Assembly: GCA_013289705.1 (NCBI GenBank)
Contig: JABCZM010000001.1
Span: forward strand, 184,044 to 248,043
Source: Candidatus Saccharimonadota bacterium
GTDB lineage: Bacteria; Patescibacteriota; Saccharimonadia; Saccharimonadales; UBA4665
DNA length: 64,000 nt
Direction: 5' to 3'
A model generated the notes under the pieces. It saw only the letters and a list, made by a program, of their open reading frames with translations. It had not been told where the DNA came from and searched no databases. A program made the position numbers and the translations under genes. This document shows, one piece after another, positions 32,405 through 41,592 of the stretch (position 1 is its first letter; every line of letters begins with the position of its first letter).

Positions 32405-34347
32405 ACATCTTGAAAGCGTGCATCGATAGGGGGCTGGCGTATATTGCGGCACAACAGTTGACGGCTGGAGGTCTGGCGTCGTACTCTAGCCAGGATTCTC
32501 GGAATTTTACAGATACGGTGGTGTACCAGACGACGTTCTTTCCAAGTTTGGTTTTACAAGCTTTGACCGAACTGAATGGCTCTGTGGCCAAAAAACTTAA
32601 GCTGAGCCTGGCAGATTTTTTGTTGGCTCAAAAAAACGTCGACTGGTCGTTTAACTACTGGGATCGATCCAGCAAGGAATACGCAGAACTGTCGTATCCC
32701 AATGATTTGGACGACACATTTTGCGCCTTTGCTGCGCTTTGGCACTATGACGAATCGATCTTTGATGGCAAAACGATGGCTGCAATGGTGCAGCTGCTAA
32801 TCCGCAACGAAATTAAGCCTGGCGGCCCGTATAGAACATGGTTGGTTGATGCTGATGCACCACTGATTTGGCGGGACGTGGATGTTGCTGTTAACACCAA
32901 CATAGGCTATTTTTTGTCGTTATTGGGCGTGGAAATGGGCAATGTGGTGACCTGTATTGAAAAAGCCATTGCCGGTAACGGGCTGCATTCGCCGTATTAT
33001 CCTGATATATATTCGTTGGTTTATTTTGTAGGACGTTGGTACAACGGTAAGCTGCAATCGCGGTTAGCTGAGCTAGTGCTGCAGGAACAAACTGATGGAA
33101 CCTGGGATAGCCCATTGCACACAGCACTTGCCGTAACGGCGCTTTTAAGACTAGGTTGCCCAGTAAAGCAACTCGCAAGAGCCACGCAGCATTTGCTCAA
33201 TACGCAACAAGCTGACGGTAGTTGGCCTGCTGCCGCATTTTGTATTGATCCAGCACTCAAAGGCAAACCGCGGTATGCCGGTGCGGCATCGTTAACAACG
33301 GCTTTTTGTTTGGAGGCGCTGCACCTGTACGATCGCATGGAACAGTCTGAATTGGTTCAAAAAGTTCGTCCTGGCGTTGCCGACAAGCGGTATGTGAGAG
33401 TGAAGCGCAAGCTGGTACAGGTTATCACGGAGCTTGGTCATCCGGATCTTATGCTGCACACAAAGAGGGTGTTCAAACAGATTATGGCCTACGACAGCGA
33501 CAAGCAGATCGTGCTGCTGCCGTGGTCGATTGCGAGTGCCGCCAAACTAGACGTTAACGAAACATTGCTACAGAGTCTGGCGCTGGCCAGCTTGTGGGGT
33601 TGGATGGCATATACGATCTATGATGATTTTTTGGATAACGAGGGCGATCCAAAGTTACTGCCGAGTGCTAATTTTTGTTTGCGCCAGCTCACGAGCACTC
33701 TTAGTAAAACATTGCCGGATTGTACTGATTTTCAGACTGAAGTTATGGCCATCATGAATCGGATTGACGCCGCGAATGCTTGGGAAGCTAGCCATTGCCG
33801 AGGTGTAATAGTTGGTAGCACGTTAAGGATTACCAAGTTACCAGATTACGGTGACTATTGGCAGCTGGCCGACCGCTCGCTTGGCCATACTATTTCCGGA
33901 CTCGGGGTGTTGTATGGTGCCGGGTTTACAGTAACTTCTGCGCCAATACAGGCGCTGCGTGACTTTTTCAAACACTACCTCATTGCTCGGCAATTGCACG
34001 ACGATGCACATGATTGGGAGGAAGATTTACAGCGGGGCCACGTCAATGCTGTAGCGGTACCGATTATCAAAGAATGGCTGAAGATTTCGAGCCATGCGCT
34101 CAAAAAAGGCATCAATCTGCAGCGCGAAGCCGAACCTTTACGGATTATCATGTGGGAAACAATAATTACCCAAATTTGCCAAAGCATCACCGATCATGTG
34201 GCACTGGCGCGGATCGCACTCATGCAGGCGGATCCAGATTTTTTTGACACGATGCAGCTAGAGACTATGCTTGTGCCGCTGGAAGTTGGCGCACAACAAG
34301 CGCTCAAAGGCCGCGATGACGCATTGGCGTTTGCCCAAGCGCTTTAG
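32401..34347 (+). CDS. Two-domain terpene cyclase / isoprenyl synthase-like protein
   Basis: Residues ~1-315 form an alpha-toroid like squalene-hopene cyclases and class II diterpene cyclases: QW-type repeats QEQTDGTW (228-235) and QQADGSW (269-275) and a class II proton-donor motif DLDD (102-105, in NDLDDTFCAF). Residues ~330-648 look like a class I all-helical isoprenoid synthase: DDFLD at 408-412 and a second acidic motif in HDDAHDWEED (533-542). Having both motifs in one chain suggests sequential cyclisation or prenyl transfer on a diphosphate substrate. The GTG start 32401 overlaps the kinase stop (GTGA). The product is unknown. Confidence 0.75.
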   Translation: MNILKACIDRGLAYIAAQQLTAGGLASYSSQDSRNFTDTVVYQTTFFPSLVLQALTELNGSVAKKLKLSLADFLLAQKNVDWSFNYWDRSSKEYAELSYPNDLDDTFCAFAALWHYDESIFDGKTMAAMVQLLIRNEIKPGGPYRTWLVDADAPLIWRDVDVAVNTNIGYFLSLLGVEMGNVVTCIEKAIAGNGLHSPYYPDIYSLVYFVGRWYNGKLQSRLAELVLQEQTDGTWDSPLHTALAVTALLRLGCPVKQLARATQHLLNTQQADGSWPAAAFCIDPALKGKPRYAGAASLTTAFCLEALHLYDRMEQSELVQKVRPGVADKRYVRVKRKLVQVITELGHPDLMLHTKRVFKQIMAYDSDKQIVLLPWSIASAAKLDVNETLLQSLALASLWGWMAYTIYDDFLDNEGDPKLLPSANFCLRQLTSTLSKTLPDCTDFQTEVMAIMNRIDAANAWEASHCRGVIVGSTLRITKLPDYGDYWQLADRSLGHTISGLGVLYGAGFTVTSAPIQALRDFFKHYLIARQLHDDAHDWEEDLQRGHVNAVAVPIIKEWLKISSHALKKGINLQREAEPLRIIMWETIITQICQSITDHVALARIALMQADPDFFDTMQLETMLVPLEVGAQQALKGRDDALAFAQAL

Positions 34348-35381
34348 ACACGGTAGTTGGCTAGTATAGAGCCGACGTGCTGTTTTGATTCGCTGCTAAT
34401 GGCTAGCTTGCTGAGAGCTGTTTCGGTTTGTTCGAAGTAGCTGCCGATGAGTTGCTTGCTAGCCGATTTGGCACCGCATGCTTCTAGGATCTCCGTGATC
34501 TGTAGCATTGTGTCATACGGGGTGTCCTTCTGGCCAATGTATTTGCGCAATACCACTTGGTCGTCTGGATCTGCGGTTTCGAGCGCAACGAGCAAGGGGT
34601 AGGTAATCTTTCCTTGTGGAAAATCACGGTATTTTGGATGCGTATTGAAGCTGGAAGAGTTCGGAAAATAGTCAGAGTGATCATCGACCAGTTGGTATAA
34701 AACACCAAACGACTTTGCAAACGTGCTGATTTTTTGGCGTTCTTCAGGGTTGAGCTGTAATAGTTCAGCGGCCATTTGCATCGGTAGATTAACGCTGTAG
34801 GAAGCGGTTTTTAACAGATCTGTCAGTACTAGTTTATCTTTGGTTATTACGGGCTGTAATGCAAAGATGTTCAGGATGTCGAGCTGTTGGCCAGCATGTA
34901 CTTGTAGATTTACGTCTTGCAACAGGGCAAGTAGTGTGACTTTTTGATCGGCGCTCAGTTGCTGATGATCGAGGATTGCCTGATTTGCGTAGGTGTAGAG
35001 CAGGTTGCCAGCAAGCAGTGCCATTGCTGGTGGAATTTCTGGCGCTTGCGGCAAAAAATCAGCCTGATAGTATCCCATCATATTCGGTCCATCATAACGC
35101 ACGGTGTCGTTGTCCATGATGTCATCGTGCACCAGTAAAAACTGGTGATGCAGCTCAATCGCCAGTCCAATGTCAATCAGCTGATCGGAATGTTTGCCAC
35201 CGTATGCTTGATACGTCAGGTGTAGCAAGGTCGGTCGCGATCGCTTGCCAGCGCGCAGTACCAAGCTTTGTATTCTTTTGAGTAAAAGCTTGGCTTCATC
35301 GGTTGGAGCGGCAGCTTCTTGGGCATTCAGCCAGTCTGCTAGTCGTGTCTCGATCGCAGCCTTAAAATTATCATCGGTCAT
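34344..35381 (-). CDS. Polyprenyl diphosphate synthase
   Basis: Trans-isoprenyl chain-elongating enzyme. The first aspartate-rich motif is in FLLVHDDIMDND near residue 94. The second is atypical, VDDHSDYF near 235, where DDxxD is kept as DDHSD. GKRSRP (substrate-binding Arg) is near 58, and GKITYP in place of the usual GK-T near 270. It makes FPP, GGPP or longer; chain length cannot be read reliably. It converges on and overlaps the terpenoid-enzyme stop by 4 bp, and could supply its substrate. TATTAT at 35388-35393 ends 6 nt from the ATG. Confidence 0.88.
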   Translation of the reverse strand: MTDDNFKAAIETRLADWLNAQEAAAPTDEAKLLLKRIQSLVLRAGKRSRPTLLHLTYQAYGGKHSDQLIDIGLAIELHHQFLLVHDDIMDNDTVRYDGPNMMGYYQADFLPQAPEIPPAMALLAGNLLYTYANQAILDHQQLSADQKVTLLALLQDVNLQVHAGQQLDILNIFALQPVITKDKLVLTDLLKTASYSVNLPMQMAAELLQLNPEERQKISTFAKSFGVLYQLVDDHSDYFPNSSSFNTHPKYRDFPQGKITYPLLVALETADPDDQVVLRKYIGQKDTPYDTMLQITEILEACGAKSASKQLIGSYFEQTETALSKLAISSESKQHVGSILANYRV

Positions 35382-35387
35382 CTGTTA

Positions 35388-35411
35388 ATAATAGCAGTTT
35401 TCTGGTAAAAT
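35388..35411. promoter_or_regulatory. Overlapping divergent leaderless promoters
   Basis: The minus-strand TATTAT (35388-35393) for the polyprenyl synthase and the plus-strand TAAAAT (35406-35411) for the Nudix-like gene lie 12 bp apart, each ending 6 nt from its ATG. RNA polymerase could not occupy both at once. Confidence 0.5.
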
Positions 35412-35417
35412 AGTCGG

Positions 35418-36125
35418 ATGTCTTTGAGAAGTTACGGTGTTCATGAGGCACCTCCTCGAATATCGAGAGCCGGTATTGACGATAGCGGTATCCTGCCCAG
35501 TTTTACGCCTAATAACTTGTCTCGGTTCATTCGCGAAGGTTTCGTGAGTATCGGTGTTGCGCATGCTTTAGTCGAGCCCGGACCAGATCCTAGAGTTATG
35601 ATGTTTGAGCATCGAAAAACGCGTTTGCTTGGTTTACTATCGGAAAACTTGAAAGAGACAACAGACGGTGGCATTGAGCATCCCATGCATGCGTCAGCAC
35701 GTTGCTTTAAAGAGGAATTGTGCATAGATGATGTTTCGAAGCTAGGTCTAGTCGTAGCAAGACGAAACGGTTGGAAAGAATTCGCAGCTTTACGCCACAG
35801 ATACACCGAAGAATGGCTCGTGGGAGTGGCATCACCGTTATACACTGACACACTGAGTCTTGAGCAAATTACCGAACAAATGAGTACTACCGATGAGATT
35901 AGTGGCTTCTGGCCTATGAGATTAAATGAAATTTATAAACTTGGTCCGGATGAGTGCCGACCATTTGCGCTCATGGGGCTAATTGCCTTGGAAAGCTCTG
36001 GACTCCTGTTACCAGAAAAAGTCGGACCTTTAGTACCATACAATCCCCCGACAGTAGACTATGATTCAATCCAACATGATTTGAATTTTGGCACCGTGAC
36101 CCAGGTGCAGGCAAACATTGCATGA
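35418..36125 (+). CDS. Nudix-superfamily-like protein
   Basis: A 235-residue soluble protein. The central part HPMHASARCFKEELCID resembles the A-x-R-E-x-x-E-E-x-G core of a Nudix box, with the first Gly segment DGGIEHP ahead of it, but the REEL Arg is replaced (CFKEEL), so activity is uncertain. It is distinct from the IDI at 36690. Its stop overlaps the guanylate-kinase-like start (ATGA), and IDI follows, so it belongs to a three-gene nucleotide/isoprenoid operon. Confidence 0.55.
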   Translation: MSLRSYGVHEAPPRISRAGIDDSGILPSFTPNNLSRFIREGFVSIGVAHALVEPGPDPRVMMFEHRKTRLLGLLSENLKETTDGGIEHPMHASARCFKEELCIDDVSKLGLVVARRNGWKEFAALRHRYTEEWLVGVASPLYTDTLSLEQITEQMSTTDEISGFWPMRLNEIYKLGPDECRPFALMGLIALESSGLLLPEKVGPLVPYNPPTVDYDSIQHDLNFGTVTQVQANIA

Positions 36126-36700
36126 GCCGCAAACTGTTTGTGATTACAGGGCCTTCAGGCATTGGGAAGTCGTACCTCATGACAACGCTTCTTGGCCGCT
36201 ATCCTGACAGATTCGAAGTTCCAAAGCTTCTTACGACACGAGCCGCCAGACCAGGCGAGCAGGCTATCGATCGGGAATTCATATCCGAGGAGCAGTTTAC
36301 GCGAATGGCCCAAAACGGCGAGTTTGCGTGGACGGACAGCTTTTACGATAATCACTATGGGTATACCCAACAGGCGCTTCAGCCTTCACAGAGACATATA
36401 CTCATCAATGCCTTGCCACCAATGATCGAAGAGTTTGCGAATTTGCCGCATGCGGTGGTGGTCGGTTTAACGGTCCTGCCGGAGAATTTCGAACTCATTA
36501 AGCGACGCCTGGAACTTCGCGGTGACCCAGCTGATGCCGTATTCAAGCGACTAAGTGCGTTATCTCAAGATGTCGCTATTATGCAAGACGTACAGGGCAC
36601 CATCGCGCAACATGGTAAACTGTTTGAAATTGTTGATAACGATAGCGTGGAGACGGTAGTAGACTGGTTGCGGTATAATTATTTAGACCATGAGCACTGA
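36122..36700 (+). CDS. Guanylate kinase-like P-loop protein
   Basis: The P-loop GPSGIGKS is at residues 9-16, followed by the GMP-binding-like segment LLTTRAARPGEQAIDREFIS (R-x-x-R-P-G-E as in guanylate kinases) and FYDNHYGYT near 80. The fold is that of Gmk. The C-terminal helical part is divergent, so it could phosphorylate GMP or another small phosphate acceptor. The start overlaps the upstream gene (ATGA), and its 3' end overlaps idi by 11 bp. Confidence 0.75.
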   Translation: MSRKLFVITGPSGIGKSYLMTTLLGRYPDRFEVPKLLTTRAARPGEQAIDREFISEEQFTRMAQNGEFAWTDSFYDNHYGYTQQALQPSQRHILINALPPMIEEFANLPHAVVVGLTVLPENFELIKRRLELRGDPADAVFKRLSALSQDVAIMQDVQGTIAQHGKLFEIVDNDSVETVVDWLRYNYLDHEH

Positions 36701-37253
36701 AACTGAAGTTGTACAATTCGTAGATGAAAACGGCACGCCAACGGGTGAGGTCGGGCCGAAGCTGGCCAGTCACACTGCTAATACTCGTTTGCACCTGGCA
36801 TTTTCCAGCTATATCTTTAATGACAAAGGTGAATTCCTGGCTACGCAACGTGCGCTCTCAAAAAGAGTCTGGCCGAGTGTCTGGACCAATAGCTGTTGTG
36901 GTCACGTGGCACCTGGTGAAACAATGATTGATGCAATTGTGCGTCGGCTTAATTATGAGCTAGGTATGACAGCCGCAGACTTCCAGGTCCTTTTACCGAC
37001 CTATCGCTACACAACTACACCGTACAATGGCATTATCGAGAATGAATTTTGCCCCGTCTACATTGGTCGCGCCAGCAGCCAGCCACAACCAAATCCTGAA
37101 GAAGTTGAAGATTTAAAGTGGATGCCTTGGCAAGAATATGTTGATGCGCTTGAATCTGACAAAGCCGATATTTGGTCTTGGTGGGGCAAAGACCAATTAA
37201 AGCAGCTTAAAGACCATCCGCTTATTCAAGAGTATAGTAAGCCAAAAAACTAG
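36690..37253 (+). CDS. idi: Isopentenyl-diphosphate delta-isomerase, type 1
   Basis: Nudix-fold enzyme interconverting IPP and DMAPP. The catalytic Cys is in NSCCGHVAPGE near residue 68, the catalytic Glu region is ENEFCPVY near 112, and the N-terminal block TRLHLAFSSYIF and final W-x-W motif are in place. Length 187 is typical. Internal TATAAT at 36674-36679 could add transcription. No MEP or mevalonate pathway gene is in the window, so IPP may come from elsewhere in the genome or from outside. The stop shares bases with the convergent carB stop. Confidence 0.93.
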   Translation: MSTETEVVQFVDENGTPTGEVGPKLASHTANTRLHLAFSSYIFNDKGEFLATQRALSKRVWPSVWTNSCCGHVAPGETMIDAIVRRLNYELGMTAADFQVLLPTYRYTTTPYNGIIENEFCPVYIGRASSQPQPNPEEVEDLKWMPWQEYVDALESDKADIWSWWGKDQLKQLKDHPLIQEYSKPKN

Positions 37254-40200
37254 GTAGTTTTGTAATCTTGCCAGGCTTTTGGAGTGGCCGAGAGGATGTC
37301 TGGTTCGCTTAGACAGTGCATCAGCAAACGGCCAGTTTCGGCGTTGGTGATGAGCGGAATGTGGTTGTCAATGGCTAGACGGCGGATGGTGCGGGCGTCG
37401 TTGCTGTCGTCGGTTCGTGACGGCACACAGACCAGTAGGCCAAGTTTGCCGTTTTCTACCAGGTCGGTGGCACTTGGCTTTTGCTTGTCGCTAATTTTGT
37501 GAACTTTGGTAGTTTTAATGCCGTGTTCTTTTAGGTACTGGTATGTGCCAGTAGTAGTGTAGATTTTCCAGCCAGCAGCAACCAGTTCTGAGGCTTCGTC
37601 AACGAATTTATATTTTTGTTCGTCCGGGATACTCAGGAACAGGGTCTGCTGTTTTACCTGCTGCTCGGTGGCTAGCCACGAGGTGTAGAAGGCTTGGGCT
37701 AGATCGTCACCAAAGCAGGCAACTTCGCCAGTAGACGCCATTTCGACACCGGCAACAGGGTCGGCACCTTTTAAGCGGTTGTAGGAGAATTGAGGGCTTT
37801 TGACACCGACGTGCTCGTACTCCAATGTTTGATACTCGATACCGCGATCGATGCCGATCATTGCTTCGGCGGCGATAGCAATAAAGTTATGCCCCGTTAC
37901 CTTCGACACAAACGGGAATGATCGTGATGCCCGCACGTTGCATTCAATAACTTTCAGTTCGTTATCTTTGGCAATAAACTGAATGTTAAACGGCCCGGTA
38001 ATTTCTAGATTTTTAATGATTTGCTTCGTGATGAGTTTGGCTCGGCGAACGGTTTCCAGATACAGGCGTTGTGCGGGGAAGACAACCGTTGCATCACCGG
38101 AGTGGACTCCTGCATTTTCGATATGCTCACTGATGGCATAGATTAACAGATGACCATCTTTTGCAACGCCGTCAATTTCTAACTCTTTGGCATTCATGAT
38201 GAACTGCGATAGTACCACGGGATGATCGGGTGATAACTTGGTAGCCGCTGCCAGGTAATGCTCTAGCTCTTTTTCGTTGTTGACCACATTCATAGCGCCA
38301 CCAGACAGTACGTAAGATGGACGAATTAAGACTGGGTAGTTTACTTCGCTTGCGAATTGCTTAGCTTTGGCGAGCGTTGTAGCTTCTACCCAAGCCGGCT
38401 GGTCGATGCCAAGTGTGTGCAACATGGCCGAGAATTTTTGACGGTCTTCAGCACGGTCGATTTGCTGCGGTGATGTACCCAGAATGTTGTATTTGTGTTG
38501 CCCCAATGGCAAGGCGACGTTGTTGGCAATTTGTCCACCAACAGATACCACGATGCCTTCTGGATCTTCAAAATCGGCGATATCGCGGATGCGCTCAAAA
38601 GTTAGCTCTTCGAAGTACAGGCGGTCTGAACGGTCAAAGTCGGTCGACACTGTTTCTGGATTAGAGTTAATCATAATAGTTTGCTTGCCATGGGCTTGCA
38701 GGGTTTTGCCGGTGTTGACGGCGCACCAATCGAACTCTACCGACGAACCAATGCAGTAAGGCCCAGAACCAAGTACGGCGATGGCTTTTTTGCCGAGTGG
38801 CTGCACGTCGTTGGTGTTGCCGTGGTAGGTGGTGTAAAGATAGTTGGTGCTGGCATCAAATTCGCCAGCTAAAGTATCAATTTGCTTAATGACCGGTTTG
38901 ATGCCGAGCTTGATGCGCTGTGCACGAACTGCGTCTTCGGTTGTTTGCTTCAACGTTGCAATCACACTGTCGGCAAAGCCTTTTTGTTTGGCTTCTCGTA
39001 GCAACGGTGCGTCGAGTTTTTGTTCCACGATCTTTGCTTCGGTTTGTTGGATGTCGGACAAGTGGCTCAGGAACCAGTTATCAATGCCCGTTTCATTGTG
39101 TAGCTGTTCGACACTTGATCCGGCTTTGAGTGCTTCATAGAGTGCGAAAATTCGCCGGTCGGTGGCATGTTCGATTTCGTCCTGATAATTGTCGAATTCA
39201 TAGGGGTGTGCCGTGAGGCCAGTCGAGCCAGTATTGAGCATGCGGATGGCTTTTTGCAAGGCTTCGGGGAACGATCGACCCAGCGCCATGACTTCGCCAA
39301 CGCTCTTCATTTCGGAACCTATACGGTGGTCGCTACTTTTTAGTTTCGCCAAATCCCAACGTGGCATTTTCACGGCCAAATAATCGAGTGCTGGTTCAAA
39401 GAATGCCGATGTCGTGCCAGTGACGGCGTTTTTGAGCTCGTGCAATTTGTAGCCAAGAATCAGCTTTGTTGCCACGTAGGCCAACGGGTAGCCGGTGGCC
39501 TTTGATGCTAATGCGCTAGAACGGCTCAGTCGCGCGTTCACTTCAATAGTGCGGTAGTCGCCATTAGCAGGGTTAAGTGCGTACTGGATGTTACATTCGC
39601 CGATGATCCCCAGATGATTAATCGTCTTAATCGCTACTTCGCGCAGCATGTGATACTCGGTATTGGTGAGCGTTTGTGACGGTGCGACCACAATGCTTTC
39701 ACCGGTGTGAATGCCCATCGGGTCAAGATTTTCCATGTTACAAACGGTGATGGTGTTGCCGGCGGCATCGCGGACTACTTCGTATTCGATTTCTTTCCAG
39801 CCAGCCAGGTATTCTTCGATTAATACTTGCGGTACGGCACGCAGCACTTCGCCAACTCGTTGTTTGAGTTGTACGGCGTTTTCAATACGGCCAGATCCTA
39901 ATCCTCCCAAGCTAAAACCGGAGCGCATCATGATCGGATAACCGATAGTTTTGGCAGCGGCTAGAGCCTCTTTGACGCTGTAGGTTGCAACGGAACGTGC
40001 GGTTTTGGTACCAATTTCGTTTAGGGCAACTTTAAATAATTCTCGATCCTCGGTAATTTTAATGGCGGATACAGGGGTGCCGAGCACTTTAATACCAAGT
40101 TTTTTGAGCACGCCGCTGTCATGCAGCGCTAGGCCAAGGTTAAGCGCTGTTTGCCCGCCAAAGCTCAGCAACAGTACATCGGGCTTTTCCTGTTTCAGGA

Positions 40201-40444
40201 TTTTGGTTACTGTTTCGATATTCAGTGGCTGGAAGTACACACGGTCGGCCATGTCGCCATCAGTCTGCACGGTGGCAATGTTCGGGTTAATCAGCACCGT
40301 GTAAATGCCTTCTTCTTTGAGTGCTTTGATAGCCTGTGAACCGGAGTAGTCGAACTCACCAGCTTGGCCAATGCGTAGTCCTCCAGAACCTAGAATGAGA
40401 GCTTTTTTAATAGCTAGTTTTCTCGATAACTTTGTTATAGGCAT
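37250..40444 (-). CDS. carB: Carbamoyl-phosphate synthase large subunit
   Basis: Makes carbamoyl phosphate for pyrimidine (and arginine) synthesis. It has two tandem ATP-grasp halves, the first starting ALILGSGGLRIGQAGEFDYSG and the second AVLGSGPYCIGSSVEFDW near 560, with the C-terminal MGS-like allosteric domain from ~930 (GWKIYTTTGTYQYLKEHG). Length 1064 is full. GAGGAG stands 8 nt before the ATG, inside carA, which it overlaps by 10 bp. Confidence 0.97.
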   Translation of the reverse strand: MPITKLSRKLAIKKALILGSGGLRIGQAGEFDYSGSQAIKALKEEGIYTVLINPNIATVQTDGDMADRVYFQPLNIETVTKILKQEKPDVLLLSFGGQTALNLGLALHDSGVLKKLGIKVLGTPVSAIKITEDRELFKVALNEIGTKTARSVATYSVKEALAAAKTIGYPIMMRSGFSLGGLGSGRIENAVQLKQRVGEVLRAVPQVLIEEYLAGWKEIEYEVVRDAAGNTITVCNMENLDPMGIHTGESIVVAPSQTLTNTEYHMLREVAIKTINHLGIIGECNIQYALNPANGDYRTIEVNARLSRSSALASKATGYPLAYVATKLILGYKLHELKNAVTGTTSAFFEPALDYLAVKMPRWDLAKLKSSDHRIGSEMKSVGEVMALGRSFPEALQKAIRMLNTGSTGLTAHPYEFDNYQDEIEHATDRRIFALYEALKAGSSVEQLHNETGIDNWFLSHLSDIQQTEAKIVEQKLDAPLLREAKQKGFADSVIATLKQTTEDAVRAQRIKLGIKPVIKQIDTLAGEFDASTNYLYTTYHGNTNDVQPLGKKAIAVLGSGPYCIGSSVEFDWCAVNTGKTLQAHGKQTIMINSNPETVSTDFDRSDRLYFEELTFERIRDIADFEDPEGIVVSVGGQIANNVALPLGQHKYNILGTSPQQIDRAEDRQKFSAMLHTLGIDQPAWVEATTLAKAKQFASEVNYPVLIRPSYVLSGGAMNVVNNEKELEHYLAAATKLSPDHPVVLSQFIMNAKELEIDGVAKDGHLLIYAISEHIENAGVHSGDATVVFPAQRLYLETVRRAKLITKQIIKNLEITGPFNIQFIAKDNELKVIECNVRASRSFPFVSKVTGHNFIAIAAEAMIGIDRGIEYQTLEYEHVGVKSPQFSYNRLKGADPVAGVEMASTGEVACFGDDLAQAFYTSWLATEQQVKQQTLFLSIPDEQKYKFVDEASELVAAGWKIYTTTGTYQYLKEHGIKTTKVHKISDKQKPSATDLVENGKLGLLVCVPSRTDDSNDARTIRRLAIDNHIPLITNAETGRLLMHCLSEPDILSATPKAWQDYKTT

Positions 40445-41547
40445 TGGTAAAACTCCTCAAATAAGTACGAACTATCGGTTGGGCCAGGGCAAGCTTCGGG
40501 GTGGAACTGGACAGAGAAAAACGGCTTGCTATGGTGCCTTATGCCCTCGATCGATTGGTCGTTTAGGTTACGGAACCAGACTTGCCAACCTTTTGGCAAT
40601 GTTTTTTCATCGATGGCATAGCCGTGGTTTTGGCTGGTGATAATGCAGTGTTTGCTCGATATATCCATGCACGGCTGGTTGTGGCCACGGTGACCAAAGG
40701 GCAGTTTAAACGTCTCTGCGCCAGCGGCCAGCCCCAGAATCTGATTGCCTAGGCAGATGCCAAACACAGGCTTGTTTTTGGCCAATGCTTTTTTGGCAAT
40801 TGCAATGGTCGGGGCATAATCGGTTGGATCGCCAGGACCATTAGAAAGCAGTACGCCGTCGTAGCTTTCGGTCGTGTAATCGTAATCGTAAGGTACGCGT
40901 TTGACATGGAGATCGAGTGCGAGCAGTGACTGCAAAATGTTGTCTTTTGCGCCGCAATCTACTAGGATAACTTTTTTTGTGCCTTTTTCGTTGTAGATAA
41001 TTGGTTCATCGATTGAGATAATCTTTGATTCCAACTTGAGGCTTTTTGGATTGATTGGTTCAGTGCTGATACTGCCCAGCATGGTGCCGCGCGTGCGCAA
41101 ATGCTTGGTGATGGCGCGCGTATCCACGTCCGTTAGTAGCGGGATGTTTTGCGATTCCAACCAATTGAGGAGTGACGTTTGGGAGTCGGTGTGGCTGCCA
41201 TGCAGTGCCAGTTCGCTCATGACTACACCACTCACTTGGATTTTTTCTGATTCAATATCCGCCAGCTGTACATCGTAGTTGCCAATCAGTGGAAAGGTGA
41301 ATACTAGGATTTGATTAGTGTATGACGGATCGGTGAGCGATTCGACATAGCCAGTCATGCCAGTGTTAAAGACAACTTCGCCAACAACGCCATTTGCCTG
41401 TCCGGCCGGAACGACGCCATCAAATGCCGTGCCATCGCTCAGGTATAGCTTAGCTGAAAAAGTTTTAAAAAAATCGCCCCTTCCGGAGCGATCCTTGTGT
41501 ACAGTTTTAGAGCCGGTAATGGTTGGTTTGTTCCTCACGAGTCCCAT
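40435..41547 (-). CDS. carA: Carbamoyl-phosphate synthase small subunit
   Basis: Glutaminase subunit feeding ammonia to CarB. The N-terminal CarA domain has FNTGMTGYVESLTDPSY. The class I glutaminase domain has SNGPGDP, the catalytic Cys in VFGICLGNQILGLA, and His/Glu in VQFHPEACPGP. An extra ~30 residues precede the domain. It is divergent from pyrC with a long inverted repeat between them. Confidence 0.96.
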   Translation of the reverse strand: MGLVRNKPTITGSKTVHKDRSGRGDFFKTFSAKLYLSDGTAFDGVVPAGQANGVVGEVVFNTGMTGYVESLTDPSYTNQILVFTFPLIGNYDVQLADIESEKIQVSGVVMSELALHGSHTDSQTSLLNWLESQNIPLLTDVDTRAITKHLRTRGTMLGSISTEPINPKSLKLESKIISIDEPIIYNEKGTKKVILVDCGAKDNILQSLLALDLHVKRVPYDYDYTTESYDGVLLSNGPGDPTDYAPTIAIAKKALAKNKPVFGICLGNQILGLAAGAETFKLPFGHRGHNQPCMDISSKHCIITSQNHGYAIDEKTLPKGWQVWFRNLNDQSIEGIRHHSKPFFSVQFHPEACPGPTDSSYLFEEFYQCL

Positions 41548-41592
41548 CTAAGTTATCAAACCCGTAAACAAAACGCAAGGACTTTAGTCTGC

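Noticed and set aside
32401..34347. Ordinary squalene-hopene cyclase
   Set aside because: Only two clear QW motifs, and the C-terminal half carries a class I DDxxD domain instead of the second toroid of a hopene cyclase.
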